NCBI GenBank assembly: GCA_034008185.1
Contig: CM067082.1
Coordinates: forward strand, 84,381,684-84,445,683
Length of the DNA: 64,000 nt
DNA from: Gorsachius magnificus
Taxonomy: Eukaryota > Chordata > Aves > Pelecaniformes > Ardeidae
Reading direction: 5' to 3'
The translations under genes were made by a program, and so were the position numbers. How positions within the stretch are numbered: position 1 is the stretch's first letter; each line of letters opens with the position of its first letter. Shown piece by piece: positions 48,195 to 62,600 of this stretch. The notes beneath the pieces are model-generated. The model saw only the letters and a program-made list of their open reading frames with translations. It had not been told where the DNA came from and searched no databases.

Positions 48195-48674
48195 AGCGGC
48201 CCTTCGGCCGCCCCAAGCCCCAATTCCCCCCTTTCCCGCAGAAACCGCCTTGGAAAGCTCCGCCGGACGCCCCCGGCGCCGGGCAGCGGGTCTCGCCGGG
48301 TGGGCAGGGAGGGGGGAGCCGTCGAGGAGGGCTGGCTGGGATGACAGGCGTATCGGAGGGGGTACGGGTTTGTTTTAATTTCGGAGGAAGAAGGGCCCGG
48401 GGCGGCGAGCACCGCCACCAGCCCGGCCCCACCGGGCGGCCCTGCGCGCCCCTCACCGGTGCCCGCGGGCGGCGGAGTGGGGCTCGCCCGCAGCCCCGGC
48501 CCCGCTGCCGGGGAAGGCACTAATCAGGAGCAGGTTTCCCCGCTCTCTCCTTCCCCCCCCCCCCCCACCCCCCCAGTACCCCCTCTCCTTTCGTGAGAGG
48601 TTTTCATTAATTTTTAAGTAAAGCCCATAAAACATAACGACCCACTCAAAGGTAGGGCCGAGTTACTGAGTGCC

Positions 48675-48722
48675 GGATTATTACATGATTTACGAACATA
48701 GTTTGGAAAAAAGTAATAATCC
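48675..48722. repeat. 10-bp inverted repeat of TAATCC-type homeodomain sites
   Basis: GGATTATTAC (48675-48684) and its exact reverse complement GTAATAATCC (48713-48722) are separated by 28 bp in a less GC-rich block between two CpG islands. Each arm has the TAATCC core bound by PITX/OTX-class (K50) homeodomains. Confidence 0.7.
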
Positions 48723-49618
48723 AAAGCTCGCACCTCGGGAACGAGCCTGCCAAGGCCGGGCACGGCGGCTGCGGCCGCGGCCCCGCCACCTCCCGCCTCG
48801 GCGGCCCTCATTAGGGCCGGTTGGAGGTGGCGGGGACAGGAAACCGTAAAGCCGATTTTACTTTTTTTTGTGTGTGTGTGTGTGTGTATTTTTACGGGCT
48901 GTATCTCCCCCTCCACGCGCACCTTTTTACACCGGTATCTCCAAAGCCCCGGGTCTGCTACGATCCCCCACTGGATCAAAGGAGAAAGGCGAGGGGGGAG
49001 CGATGGTGCCTCCGGGGCCCGTCCCCCTGTCCCGTCCTCCCCCCATGCCCTTTCTCTCTTTCCCTCCTCCATCCGGGAGGCTTTTATTGATGAGCTGCCT
49101 CCGGGCCCCCGCACGAAATATCCCTGAAGGGTTTAGACAATTCATCAGCCATCACTTTCGGTATCTGCTTCCTCCCTTTCAAATACAATCCTCGCACACC
49201 ACGCTAGGAGGGGAGGGGAGCGTACTTGAGACCAGAACAGCTACATAATCAACGTCAAAATGATACCACTGACCTTTCGGAAATATAGAGTACGGGCCAA
49301 AAAACCCTCCACATGATTTACTTTTCCTTTTTTTTTTTTTTTTTCTTAATTAAAAAAAAAAACCCAACAAAACTTTCACTGCCACAGCACATACGCCATT
49401 ATTGCTTGCTTTCCCAAATTCATTAGGGCGTTGCGGCATGGCAGATCCATCTCTTCCACCGCAACGCAGAGGGGGGAACAGCAAAAAAGGAACGGGAAAA
49501 GCGCGGTATCAAAGCTGATGCCACTGTCAGGCTGCTCCCTCCCCGCCCCCGCCCAGGGCACCGGGGGGTCTCGGAGCCGCAGCGCTCCGGGCGGCGGGGG
49601 GGGGGGCGCCCGGCCTCC

Positions 49619-49632
49619 CCGCTGGGTGGCGC
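49619..49632 (+). promoter_or_regulatory. Candidate CTCF site, upstream island
   Basis: CCGCTGGGTGGCGC also fits the degenerate CTCF core, in the same orientation as the one at 35.1 kb, within the upstream CpG island at 49.5-50.6 kb. GC-rich surroundings raise the chance of a spurious match. Confidence 0.3.
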
Positions 49633-50660
49633 TGGGCCGGGAAAGGGGCCCCGGCACTGCCGCACCTGCCGGGGCCGGGCGGCCCCGGGACCCCCCCCGC
49701 CGCCCCCCGGGCCCACGGCCCCCGCTTCGTCCCCAGCATGCGCCTTTCTCCATCAGCGCCGGAGCGGGCCAATTTTAAAAACGCATCCGTATCGGGTTTG
49801 GGTTTTGTTTGTTTGGTTGGATTTTTTTTTCCCGCCCCCTGCTCCGATGAATCACGGCACGGCACGGGGAGGAAGCGGGGGACCCCTCCACCCCCGACGA
49901 TTTCCCAGGGCCCCTTGTTGGGCTCTCGTGTCACCCCTGCCGGCGGCGCCAGCCCCGCCTGCTTCTCCCCACGAAAACACGCTCCCGGGCTGGCAGGGGG
50001 AGGGGGACAGCGCGCTGAGGCGCCGGCGCCCCGGGGAAAGCGGGGTCGGCCCGACCCCGCGCCCCGGTCCCGGCCCTCCCCGCCGCCAGGCTGGGTTTAG
50101 ACATCCCCCATCGCTCCAGAAGCGAAACCTCTCGCCTCGGAATTTTTGTCCCAGGGCAGGGTAATATCCTCTGCTTGTAAAGACCGGCGATGCCTTTTAA
50201 ACCCGAGGCTGGCATCACGCTTAAGGTTCTGTGTCCGTCTTTACTGAAACTTGGAGGAGCGGTTTTTGTTGTTCGGACCGCGGGGAGAGGAAGGGTGAGA
50301 TTTGTCGGGGGGTTCGGGTCACACGGCCCGAAATAAACCCCGTTGCTCTGGGGCTGGAAGGTGAACGGGGTCTCCGTGAGCCTGGGGTTCCTTCTGCCAC
50401 CGCCGTAGGGGGAACCTGGGTGCTAGGCACCCCGGGTGGGGGGGGGGGGGCGGTCCCCCCCCGGGGCGATGCCTGCGCCGGGGCGCGGGTCACTTCTCCC
50501 CCGAGGTCTCCCCGGTGCAGCCCAGCACCAGGTCTGGCTGCTCGGGTGCGAGAAAAGCCGGTTGGAGGGCAGCGGGGAAGAGGCAGGGAGATGTCCGAAG
50601 CGAGGCAGCGGCGAGGGCGTTCTCCTCCTCCTCTTCTGCAAAACCAAACCGCCTTTAAAG

Positions 50661-53600
50661 CTGCGTGTTACATGCAAAGCAGCGGATCTCTTCGAGCTCT
50701 AGATATAGTTAGATCCCTTTCGCTTCTTTGTTTTTCAGTCTCCAGGAAAACAAAAATGCAAATAAAAATCAAGCAGAAGAAGACGGATTTGAGAAAGAAC
50801 TTTTTCTTTTCCCTTTTCTTTTCCCTTGTCTTTCTCCGTATGAAAAGATGACTGTCTTCTTCCACTCGGAAACACTCTCCTTTCTTCCCTATTGCATATA
50901 TAGATGCTCGTCTTTCCTTGAGCCACTACATACAATACCAATATACTTAACCACTACATTAGCTCGTTATTAGCAGAACACTCTCTTGCTTGTAGCAAAG
51001 CTGGTAGCAGGAGGGGTGGACTGGGTAAGTGGGCACTGTGGTGGCACTGCCTGTGGGCTGGGTTTTTAGGCTGCTAGGCAAGAAAGGGCTCCATGAAGGA
51101 GGAACGGAAACCTGCACAGGCAGGGCAGAGCTCCTGGGGTCGGGAGTGATGCTGTCTGTGTGTCTGCAAGGGTGAGTTCTTTGCATGTGGAGCTGGGTTA
51201 GATGGGGGCTCCTCTCTGCAGGTGTCTCCCTTTATTACTGGTTGAGGGTTGCTGACAGAGACTGCAGGGGATGAAGACAGACCCTCCCAGAAGCAAAGCA
51301 GGGTCTGCATCAGAAGGGAGATGCTGTGGAGTCAGACAAGGGCAGCAAGGCGGGCACCCTTCGGCATGCTGGCTGAAGGACCATGCCAGGCTGAGTGACA
51401 AAGGGAGGTGGCTGGAGGTGTGGGCAGGAGGTCTGGCCAGCAGACCCCAGGGTGGAGGATTGCTCTTGTGGCCAGAACCTGGCTCCACCTCCAGCCATCC
51501 CCCCAGACCTGGCTCTGAAATCCAGTATCAAGCATGAAAGGTGCTGAGATGGAAAATTCATGCTCTGGGAGCTTGCAGCCCTCTGGATCTTACCCCAGCA
51601 CTTCCCAAGCTGTGTCTAAGGACCAGGACATACTCCCTGTGATCTCTATGTAGAAGGACTCCTTTCCTAGGCGTACATCCAGCCACTGGGCAATGAGGCC
51701 AGGGTGTGCAGCAGGGATCTACAGATGCTCTTGCAGTACAACAAATAACATCCAGTGGGGGACATTGTGTGGAGTCTCTTATCCAGTCTGTACATGAAAA
51801 CACACTGCTGTCCCATCTCCCCTTTTCCAGAGGCTCTGCATGGGAACCATAGCATGCACCTTCATGGCGTGGAGGCTTCATCTCCTGTATTCTGGTAAGA
51901 CATTAACTAAAGTGTCAGAGTCCCATCTAATGGGTAGCTTACAGCTCTTACAGCTAACCGTGCATGTGATTACCTCAAAAGACCAGACGCGGTGGCTTGG
52001 AGGCTCTGAAGATGTCTGAGAGAGACCAGAAAAAGAAATGCCATGGAGTGGGTGAGAGGCAGAGACTTCCCACAGGGAAAGCAGCATAGCTCCACTTCTC
52101 CACATGGCACAGCGGATACAAGGTCCTGCATGGAGTTATTCAGATCCTGCTGTTATTTGAATTAGGCTTTTTCCTCTCCTATTCCTCCTGTTCTCATGAA
52201 AAAAGGAAAGAAAAAAAAAAAAGCCTGTGGGCCTTAACGGAGAAGTGTATCTGCTTAACAGAAAACATCACATCTTTTCCCCTCCAAACTGAGTCTTATT
52301 ACAAACTCCGTCTGAGAAATGCTGCACCCAAGAGGACGTGCCCTTTTCTCCAGGCTAGAAGAATGCTAATGGAGCAACTGATTGGAAGATTAAGCTGCTG
52401 CCAAAGCTGTCCTGCCAGTAACTAATTTATTCTCCAAAGGATAACATATTCCAACTCCCGAAATCTGCAGTGTGGATCCAAGGAGAAATTTGGCTCAGAG
52501 GAGGTAGCACGTTCAGTCTCTGAGCTTCACGCAGAAATACGAATCCCTTGCTGGGGGTGGAGATGTGTCATTGCCTTTAAAAATCTGAGCCCTTGTAGCA
52601 CTCTGGCCCATTTATCTCACTGGGACATCTGGGTGTAAAAATAGCTAGTGGTGACATTTGTGTACATCCAGATTATGTCTCAGTGGTTGTCTTTCTTTTC
52701 AACCTGTTTTCAATTTTATTCTGAAGTTATTTCTTTTCAGAGACTGGACCTAGCCCTGCAAAGTGGCACATTCCCAGCTGAAAGGTAGGAACTACAAGCT
52801 TATTATTAATTACTTAGATCCTAAATGGAAAACCGTAAAATATTATATATATATATAGGTATAGATATATACATTTACACACACATACCTTTACCTATAC
52901 ATCTTTATATATCCATACATATAACATATACATAAAACATTTATATAAGCTCACCAGTAAATGAAGTGCAGTCAAGACTGTCTAGCTATGTGTTAAAGGA
53001 ACTAGTGTCATGTACAATCACTTTTCTTGTCCTGGTGTTTTCCTCACCTGAAGCTTGCTCCGATTCCAGCAGGGTCCATAAAAGTTGTGTTTCCTTCAGC
53101 AGCAGTCAAGTTGCATTTGCAGCATCCCATGGGCCACTGTGTCAGGGTGACAAACGGAGGTGAAAATCTCAGCCAACACATTTTGAAAATGGCAGTCACG
53201 CATGAGGTAGCTCTGATGTAACCGCATTTATATCGGCAGACTGGATGCATTGGTGGTCTCTGCTACAGGTGAAAAGGATGTGTCAGGGTAAGTATTTGCC
53301 ATACAGGTGAACAGGTGATGCCTTGCTTTACAGGGCAATGTGAGAGAAACTTGCCTGATTTGTGTGGTTGCTCATCTTCCCCACGCATACTGCTGCCTTT
53401 TGGGACTTCTAACACTTGCTGTGATGGCACAGAGAAGTTCTCAGGTTTGAAGGACTTTTGCAGTCTTGACATTTGTTATCAGTTGCCATTTGAGTGGATC
53501 GCTAAGCACCCTGAGTTGCTGACAAGTTGTCTGCTACCCCTGGCTAGATCTGGTGAGGAAGGAAGCCCAGCAGCAGTGGGGGAGAGGAGAGATGAAAGGC

Positions 53601-56600
53601 TGAGAGAAGAGTGAACTCACCAACATGGCTGTTCAGAGTAAGGAAAGGTGTAAAAGCCTACGTGGCCAACTAAGCCAACGCTAAACCTAAACCTCAGCTC
53701 TAAACACAGAGCAATCTTGCTGGGCAGGATAATAGGGTTATTTCTTATCCCATTGGCCTTGATTTTCCACTCACTTCCACTATTATAAACAAGGAGTAAT
53801 TCAGCTAAGTTAATGAAATTGCGTTACTGCAAGTCTCGTATACAGAGCTTACTGAAGCCAATGGAAATTTTGCTATGAACATGAGCAAAAGCAAGGAAAA
53901 AAAAAACCCCACAACCTTAAAGCTTTCCCCCATTTTGCGTGTTATTTATATAGCAGCATTAATCAGTAGTAATATCTCAGTGCTGGTGGAACAATGCAGA
54001 CACACTGAAAAAAGTGGAAGTGGTGCAGTTATTTTTGGGCTCGTGCCATTGGGCGCAGTCCATTTCTACGGCTGTGAGCTGGTTCCCCATGAAACCACAA
54101 TGAGAGGGTGTTCGATTGGCCTTGCTGTCAGGAGTTGGGGTGGAGTTTGAAGTAGCTGACAAGTGCATTAGAAAAAATAAATATAACTGGAATGCTTGGG
54201 AAGTTAGCTCAGCCAGAGCTAGAAAATCATTTGGACTGCTGTGAGAAGGAATATTTGAAAAAGCGATTCAGTAGGAAAATGCTTGGATTGGCTAGGAATC
54301 CCCAGCGCTGAGCACATTTTTTTATATTTCTGTAATTATATTATTGCCAGCTACTGTGGGACAAATGACAAACAACAGCTGGTCACAAAGCCTTTTCAGA
54401 GCGATGGAAAAATCACTATAGCAGCAATGAAAATGCTTAGAGCCAAAGAATAAAACAGCATGCAGCACACTCTGCAGTCAACAGGTTTTTTCCCCCCCCC
54501 CATTTTACATACAGCAGCGCCAGTCTCAGATGTATGACCCAGAGTAACTGCTGCTTTGCCAAGGGGTTCCTGCAGGCTCTCCTGACCCATCAAACGCGGC
54601 AGCACTTTTGCCTCAAATTTTGGTTGAACCTAGGGGAAGCTTCGCGTGTCGACAGCTATTGTTCTGATGAATGCTACACATTTCAATTAATGTTTCAGTA
54701 CGTTTGATAAAACATCTTTAGATTTAGAAAGCTGAAAATACATTTGTTTGTTTCTATTTTTAGTTCTTTGTCCTCCCTCTTTTTTCTTGATCATCATCTT
54801 TTTTTTTTTTTTAAGCGGATAAATGGGAAATGAAAAGAGGGCAGGGAAGATTGTTTCCAGTTTGTCTTACTTCTGAACACCTTACACATATGCTTAATTT
54901 ATAGGTTTACCCAGATAACTCTTGAATAAAAATAAAGACCCCACAGTTACCCCCGTACATATATATAATTCTATACCCAGGACATATGAAGAAACATGGG
55001 TGGATGTTTACAGTGCAAGCCATATGATTTTTTCAGTTTACACGGAACAGTTTAAAAGATCTGTTCAATAGCTGAGATGTATACATCAGTAGAATGATTA
55101 CCTTTAAACTTTTGAAACTATATTTCAGAAACAATTTCCTTGTCTACAACTTTACAAGGCTGTAAATAGCCCCTGTGTGCATAATGAATTCTGACATCAT
55201 AGGCCAGGTTTCTTATACACAGCAGGTTTTCCAGAACTTTTATTAGCAAGTTACACCTTGAGGCGAAACTAAACCCCCCAACTTTCTATTATAAACGTTA
55301 TAATAAAATGTTCCTTTGAGTTTTCCTAGAGCTCAATGTTCCTTCTTTCTTCCCATTCCAAGTCATTCTTTCTGCAGCGTATACGGATTTGATACAGTCA
55401 GATTACATGGAAAATGTGTTTTGCTGCAGACATATTGGATATTAGGTATTGTTACAAAGCTTTTTTTATGGCTAGGCTTGCAGGACCAACATAACAAGGT
55501 GATGAAGAACAAGATTTCTTGCTCTTTCAATACTGTACTCACGGCTGTCGCTATTCCTACATGGTGCATGTGTGCCGATTTTATTTATCCAAGTGCTGGG
55601 TGTAACGAAGCTCCAGTATGTTACAACCAAGGACCAGGAGGAGAAAGAGTCGAATAATGCTTTCAAAAGATTGAAGAGATGCAGGCAGAGATAGGCTTGC
55701 AATGAAACTATTCCTCGTAGCCCATCTGTGCTTCTTTTTGCCCTCTGTTGTGGCTAGCCCACCTTACAGTGCCCGTCTAGGTTCTTACATGCACCACCAC
55801 AAAGCTGATGCAGCTATAATGGTCTTTCTCCTCTGCATTCCTACCGTGTGGTGCACAGCGAGGCCAGGCTTTGAGAACACGGACGTATTGAGCTAGATAA
55901 AATACTGTTGTACGTGTGATTCCCTTTTGATCCCTAGTGCCGTTCCCGGCAGCTAGAAGTGACCCCGATTCAAGAAAACAAAGAGACATCCCTTCTTGTC
56001 CTCTGCATTGCCACTGGGCAAGTCACTTCAACACAGATTTCTGGACAGTAGCCTAGAGAGGGTGATGGGGACGCTTGAATTAGTCAAGAAAATACTTCAA
56101 TATATGCTAATATCTAATCATAGGCTTTACGTATTTTCTGAAGCAGACTGCATGCCTAGGTGAAAAAAGCAAATGGTAGCATGTGCTCACTGCGTGATCT
56201 CTCCTCACAGCTCCTCCTGTACAGACAGGATTTATTTAGTGGCAGCATGACCAACACCTCACTGTGCACCGGAGTAAGAAACCTGGGTGAGGTGAATGGG
56301 TTTGTCCCGGCTGTTTGCCTTTGAAGGTACTTATTCAGCTGCTTACTGAATGTATGAGGCTGTCCAGCAGCCATGCAAACAGCCCCCATTCCTGTTTTTA
56401 ACACTAATTTCCCCTTCATTTTCAATTCTCTATGTGCTTCTACGTTTCTGGGTCTCCCCTTGTCTGAATTACCATATCCCTCACTGAGAGTACATATCTA
56501 AGGCAAAAGGGCTCGATTTCCATCCACGCTCCCTTTGTGCCTTTGGGATGACAAGCTGTGGACAACGTGGAGCCACTTTCACTTTGGATTCCATTTCACC

Positions 56601-59600
56601 CAGATTTGTGGAAAAGCAGAGTTCCCAGGCAAGAGGACTGAGGCAAGCACAGGCAGCACCACGTCTCAGCGCTAGTGCCTGGGCTCCTGTGGGGCGGCAA
56701 AACTCACCGCCAATCTTGTCAGGAAACAGTTTTTCCAGCAAGCTGATACTCTTCTCCTTTTACAGACTCATCAAGCGAAGATCAAAAATGATGAGAGAGT
56801 TTTGCTTGGCCCATTTCCTATGGCAGCAAAGCATCTTCCCAGCGTTGCCCCCCCAACTCCCCAGCACACTGTAAGTTTCATTGTTGTTGAAGCAGGTTAT
56901 CTAGAGGTCAGTAGGCTAACAGGGTGTTTGGATTTCCTAAAATTGTGCCTGTCCTTAAATGTGGCAAATCGGATTGTTTACACACCGCTCCGTAAACCTG
57001 GATTGCACACTAAAAGCTGCACACAATGCTGCTATTTCTGCTTCTCTGCTCCCTTCCCCCTCAATGGAGGTATTTCAGCTTTCTGGGGGGGCTCATTAAG
57101 GTTCATAAAACACAGTAAAGAAGCTGGCTGGAGACACTTGTAATTCGACAGGTCCACCATGTGGGATATGCAATTAAAAAAAAAAAAAAAGCATAGCTAG
57201 AAAGAGATGTCCTCAATAAAAGACTTAATTGAAAGCAGCCCTGATGGTCAAAATGGTATCGGGAGGAAGGAACCGTGACACTCAGGTTTGCATTTTGTTT
57301 CCTCTGACACTGATTTCCGGTATGGCTTTGAGCAAGGCACTTAATTTCTTCAGAGCTCCATTTCCTACCCATAAAATGGGCATAATAAGATTGCTTTTCT
57401 TTTATTGTCTTTTATCTTACCTCTCTGGACTGTGCGTCCTTCTGCACAGAGCCTGTCTCAGGCTAGCCGACACTATCCGTTTGGATGGCTGTTGAAGGGT
57501 TCACCCTTGCGCTGTCAGAAGCCAGGCAACCTCGCTGTCCTCTTCTGATGCTCCTGGGTTCAAGAGAGTTTTACGATTGAGCGCAGGCATGGGTGTTACG
57601 TTGTGCTCTTCCTCCTGGACCTCCAACAGAGCCCCTTTGCAAGAGCTCACTTGAGTCGCTGAGGGCACTTTCAGGGCTTGATTAAGAGCTCCTTTACTCC
57701 TATTTACCCCAGCGTACTTCAACTGAAATAATTTCACTGGTTTCACAGGATTTTTTCCTTCTGCGTTTTCTCAATAAAAATATACCCATGAAAGATTGGC
57801 CCAATCCGTATTCTAAACTGGAAACTTTCCACTAATGTCAACGGCTTTGGACTGAGCACTAGAAACAAGAAAGAACCTACTCCAAAAATAATTTTTAACT
57901 TCTAAAGTAGTAATAATCATAAAAAAATCCCTAGCTGCAGGGAGTGACATTTCTATGGCTTTGTGCTCTTCTTAAACTCAATATTCAAGCTCAATCTTAA
58001 CTTTGGCTCCTGTTCCAGCTTGAAAATACAGCATAGCGTGAACACGTAATACTCCTAGTATGTTTTCTTGCCCATTTGTGCCATAAGGAGAACATTAGAA
58101 ATTGCACATTACAAGTTCGCTTACAGCTTGCGACTCAGACATTGTATGTAAGAAAGACTGCAGGTGCTTGGGGAAACTTGGGGGCAGAAGAGTCAGGAGT
58201 AAGTTTTGGAGATGCTGAAAAAATCATGGGAATTTTTAGAACTCTTATGTCCGCCTCAAGGGTATGGAAAGTTAAGGAACTCTTACTAGCATATTGAAAA
58301 ATGTATAATAAATTGAACTGATGAGGTTCACACTGTTCTGTCTTTTTGCATTGGCTTCATATTCTTTCTCTCCTTCCGTGTGTGCCTGGCACCCAGCTGG
58401 GAACCCTCCAGGGTCACTGTAGCAAGCTCCGAGTACTGTGAGGAATCCATCTACATGCAGAAGAAGTAGAGGGTAAAGCAAAGCAGAAGCCATTCCCATA
58501 GCTAAGACCCATGGAATCCCTTTTGATTGTGTCTATGTCAGAAGGGAGCAGGAGAGATGCTGTGACATAAGGAAGTACACTAGGGACAAAGGACCTCACA
58601 ACAACCCCAAACACACACTTGTATAAACACAAGAGGCCACCTGAAGGACCCTCCCCTGCCTACCATGATGAAGAGACTGGCCTGAGGGAATATAGGGCTG
58701 GAGGGGGGTGGGGGCTGATGGTGGTGGTGGATGCAAATGCTCTGAGCCTGAGCAGCACGGCTCTTTTCAATATATATGCTGATTAAGGCAATCATATAAA
58801 TGAGGATGGCCCCCAGCCTGGGATTCCCATTATGTTGGGGGGTGGGGTGGTGTCTTTGTGGTTTGCAGGTAGATGGAAGGTTGGTTGCAGCCCTTGTGGG
58901 TGGTTCTTAGAGCAACTAAATAGCTGCTGCAGTATAAGTTGTGCTATCCCTCTGGATAATCTGGGAGAGACAGAAGGAGTTGTCATCTCTAGCAGAAAAT
59001 GGTCTGATGGATGTCGGAACCTTATTGCTGTTTGGCTTTGGTAGTGTGTGGGTTCATTCTTGGTATCTTTGAAGTGAAACTGGAGTGATTATTTTTCAAT
59101 ATATTGTTAATTAAAAGTGGCTGAGGCAGAGGGTGTTGCAAAAAGCAAGTTGTCATGTTTTTATGTGAGCCTGTGAAGGACTTCTTCCAGAAGGAAAGGA
59201 AGTGCTATGAGTGCAGTGTCTAAAAGGCTGAGAGAAGAGGGGTTGGTGATGGTCTGTGGCTGCCTTCTGAAGGGCACAGAAATAGCCCTCAGGTTGTTTC
59301 CCCTGCTGCCTTGGGTAGCGAGACAGCTGCTTAAGCTGAAACTGGAAATATCATGGGAAGATAGGCTGTGACAGTGTTCTTCTGACTGCTTTTTCTTACG
59401 TCATTTCAGAGGTACTACAGCCAGGTGTGACCCTGCCCAGACTGGAATAAGTTTGGGGCTTTTGGGAGTCACAGCTCCTGGCACTGCCCTAAGAGGAGAG
59501 CCAGGCAGGGGCCTGTGGGGAATGCGTATCTGAGCTAAAAGGGGCCTGATAAGGTTGCTCTGCACTTGCTGGTCCTGAACTAGTGCTTTGAGAAAGAAGA

Positions 59601-62600
59601 AACAAAAGATGATGCCCAGTTAGGTAAGCGGGGGGAAAAGCATTTCTATACAGATGATTGGACTAGGCTTGAAGGCACAAGTGATAAGAGTCCACAGGTA
59701 AATGAGTATCCTGGCACCTGTGGAAGGGAGAATGGGGAGCTGTACAAAAGCCATCAGAGAAACAGGCCTGAGGATAACAGGACAGTGAGCTGAGTGCTTG
59801 GGATCTCTCTACACTAACGCTAAGGGTATGGCGATAAACAAAAAGACTTCAAAGCCTTAGACCACAGCCTTACACCACAGCCAAAGCTGCAATATAAGAA
59901 GTATTGGAGTCCTGGCAGATGGATGGTATGTATGCTATATCAGAATAACTTGCCTTGGAAGGAAGACAGGGAAGGATTGTACTGCATGCCAATAATACAT
60001 ATGCTTTCTCCAGAGAAGAGGTGAGTGGCAAGTTTACGGAATGCTTCTGGGTAATAAAAGTAAAGATGGGAAGTCTCCTGGAGGCTGCAAAACTGAGTGG
60101 AGGAGGTAGGGCAGAATCTGCTTTTGAGAAACTACTAGAAGGATTTAACAGCCAGGCCATGGAGGGGTTTTATTAAAAAAATATAACAGGACAAAAGCAA
60201 TCAAGTTCTTGGAGTGTGCTGAGAATATTTAACTGTGTAGGAATGCAGAGAAAGCAATAAAAGAAGATACTATTATATTTCTGGCTCTTATTGTTTGGAG
60301 GAATGGATAAAGGATCTGAAGTTCTGAGGTGATTTAAGTGAAGAGGATCACCTGAAGTAGCTTGAAAGTGGTTGTGGTAGAGCTCCTGACCTCAAAGGAG
60401 ACAAATATGTTAAAGCAATGGAGGGGGACAATAGACTTGAAAAAAGCAGCCCTCAACAGATCAGTTAGCGGCACTGTTTTGAGCAGATATCTGGCAACTA
60501 AACTGAAGAAGGCAATGACAGTGCTACCTGACTTGGTCCCCACTTCTGTGCTTATTTTCATTTCTAAGTCTTTCTTTTTCCCTCTTATGCTCCCAGTTCT
60601 GTGTGCAACTGCATTTTTCATTGGCTATCGTGAAGTTTTCTTAGCATTTCCTATACAAACAAAACACAAACATCCAAGGTTAAAGAAAACATTCTACAAA
60701 TAACCTTCATAAAGGCATTTAATTGTTGGGGGTGTGTGTAAGTCACCATTTCCTTCTGCTTACAAATCCAGCCTGAATAATTTATTTTTGGTCTACTTCA
60801 GTGTTAGCCCTTTGGAGGACCTTTTGAAGTCACTTTATTCTGTTGCTGCCAGTGTGGTCTCCTCTGGGAGTGGAGGACAGAGGAGTACCCAGGTGTGTCC
60901 TGGTGTTATCTTAAAAGGCACCTGCAGGCTGCAGTGTTGCCTTGATTATCTGCACACCTCTACAAACACCCTGCTTAGGTTTTGTTCTTAATGGGTGTGC
61001 CAACCACCAGCTGAAGAAACTGGAGTCAAGGGAAAGCCAGCAGTTAAGCAAATTGGTCAAACTAAGGAGAGACTAGTGAGACACTTTGGTCAGCATTCAA
61101 GCTAATGGGGAACCAAGAATAATGTTGGTGTTTTGTTAGCTCTAATAGTAATGTGTTTGTTTGTACCATGTAGGTCTGAGACACAAGGTGTGTAAGAGCT
61201 GGTGATGTTCCTATGGGAAGGTAAACCCATCTTGGCTTAGAAATTGCCCTTTCCTACAAGTATCTAAAAATTCCCTTTGATCCAAAAGGTGTTTAGCTTT
61301 GTCTGCAAGAAGGCTGAAGAAGTAATATCAAATTGTTTCTTGTCTTTTCATTTGAAAGCATATGTGTGGTGTCTAAAGAATAGAACATCATCTGTAGTAA
61401 TAGCTCTTCCTTTTGTAAGGGTGGATGATGGAAAAGAGACAGAATGTTGAATCTGAGCTTCTCAGCCTGTGTAGAAAAGGGTTAGAGTATCCAGAGACTG
61501 TTGCTGAAGAATGCAGAAGACTGAGTATCCCAGGAAAAGCAAATTGTCAGGCTAGTCACTTGGGTAGGGGGATAAGAATGTCCTCTTAATTGGTGGGTGG
61601 GGGGTTTCTTGTTCTTCTGATCCTTGATGGCAGTGTGACTTCACCTGGCTCAGGGCAATGGTATCACATGTGCTGTGTCAGATTTGGAAGTCACAGCATC
61701 AGAAGATGGGGAACCTCCAGTGTCCCTATGGAGGTGAGCTCCTGGGCGGATTCTTGGTAGATCCAGTCCCCAGATCTGGTGCAGGCACAAATCAAAGCAT
61801 GCAGTCCAACACCTTGCTGGTCTCTGCTCTGCTGCTTCCTGACAGTGGGAAGCAAAAGGAGTTACAAATGGAGTTTGAAAACTTCGGCAGGACCACAGGC
61901 TATTCAGCACTATTATGAATCCTCCTATCTAGAAAGCAGTTGAGCAAGAAGAAATGATGCTTTATTGAAAGGTGTCTCTTGTCACTGCTGGCCTGATGAA
62001 TTTGCCAGAGTGTTCCTGTGTTTGGAAAGACAGAGTTTAAGTTGGGGAAGCACTGTGCTGGCCATTGCAGCCTTTGGATGAGGCCATGCTTAGTGCTTAC
62101 GAAGAACCTTGAGTGGATTGTGAGCTAAAGGAGAAATTACAAATCTGGAGAGACCAAGGGTGTGACTGTCAGACCTGGGGGTGGAGATGTGGATGTTGCA
62201 ACAAAGTCAGAGGCCCAGAAACCAAGCAACAGCCTGTGGGAGTCTGCCCAGTGGGGCTGCCCTGCTCAGTTGCAAGGGGACCTCTCTGATGTGAGCTATA
62301 AAACTTTTTTTTCTGGACAAAACAAAGCACCTGGCTCCTACCAGCTTCATCTAATGGCCCTTAGGTTATTAGGAAAAGCCAGTTAACATCTGGACCCTGT
62401 CCACCTTCACAGTATTCAAGAGTCTGTAGATTCTTATTGTATTCTGAGGTAATTTTTTTCCCTGCTGCCTGTGAAGTATGTTGGCTCTGGGTATATTGTG
62501 GTTAACTGCTACAGAGCAGTGCTTCTTCCACTATGAGATTTTTTTAACCAGATCCTGCAGATTTCTCCCTGCCAAGTCAATCTGAAGTCTTTGATTTGCT

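Larger units (their letters stand above)
43791..50660. promoter_or_regulatory. Upstream CpG-island chain of FOXF2
   Basis: Seven kilobases in which CpG-rich islands (about 45.5-47.2, 47.5-48.56 and 49.5-50.65 kb) alternate with AT-richer blocks (43.95-44.55, 44.9-45.4, 48.56-48.72, 49.1-49.45 kb). Poly-C runs lie at 47,950-47,968 and 48,172-48,194. Long open frames overlap on both strands and have no recognisable domain. The pattern fits a broad Polycomb-type domain of a developmental regulator. The AT-richer blocks are the best enhancer candidates. Confidence 0.55.
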
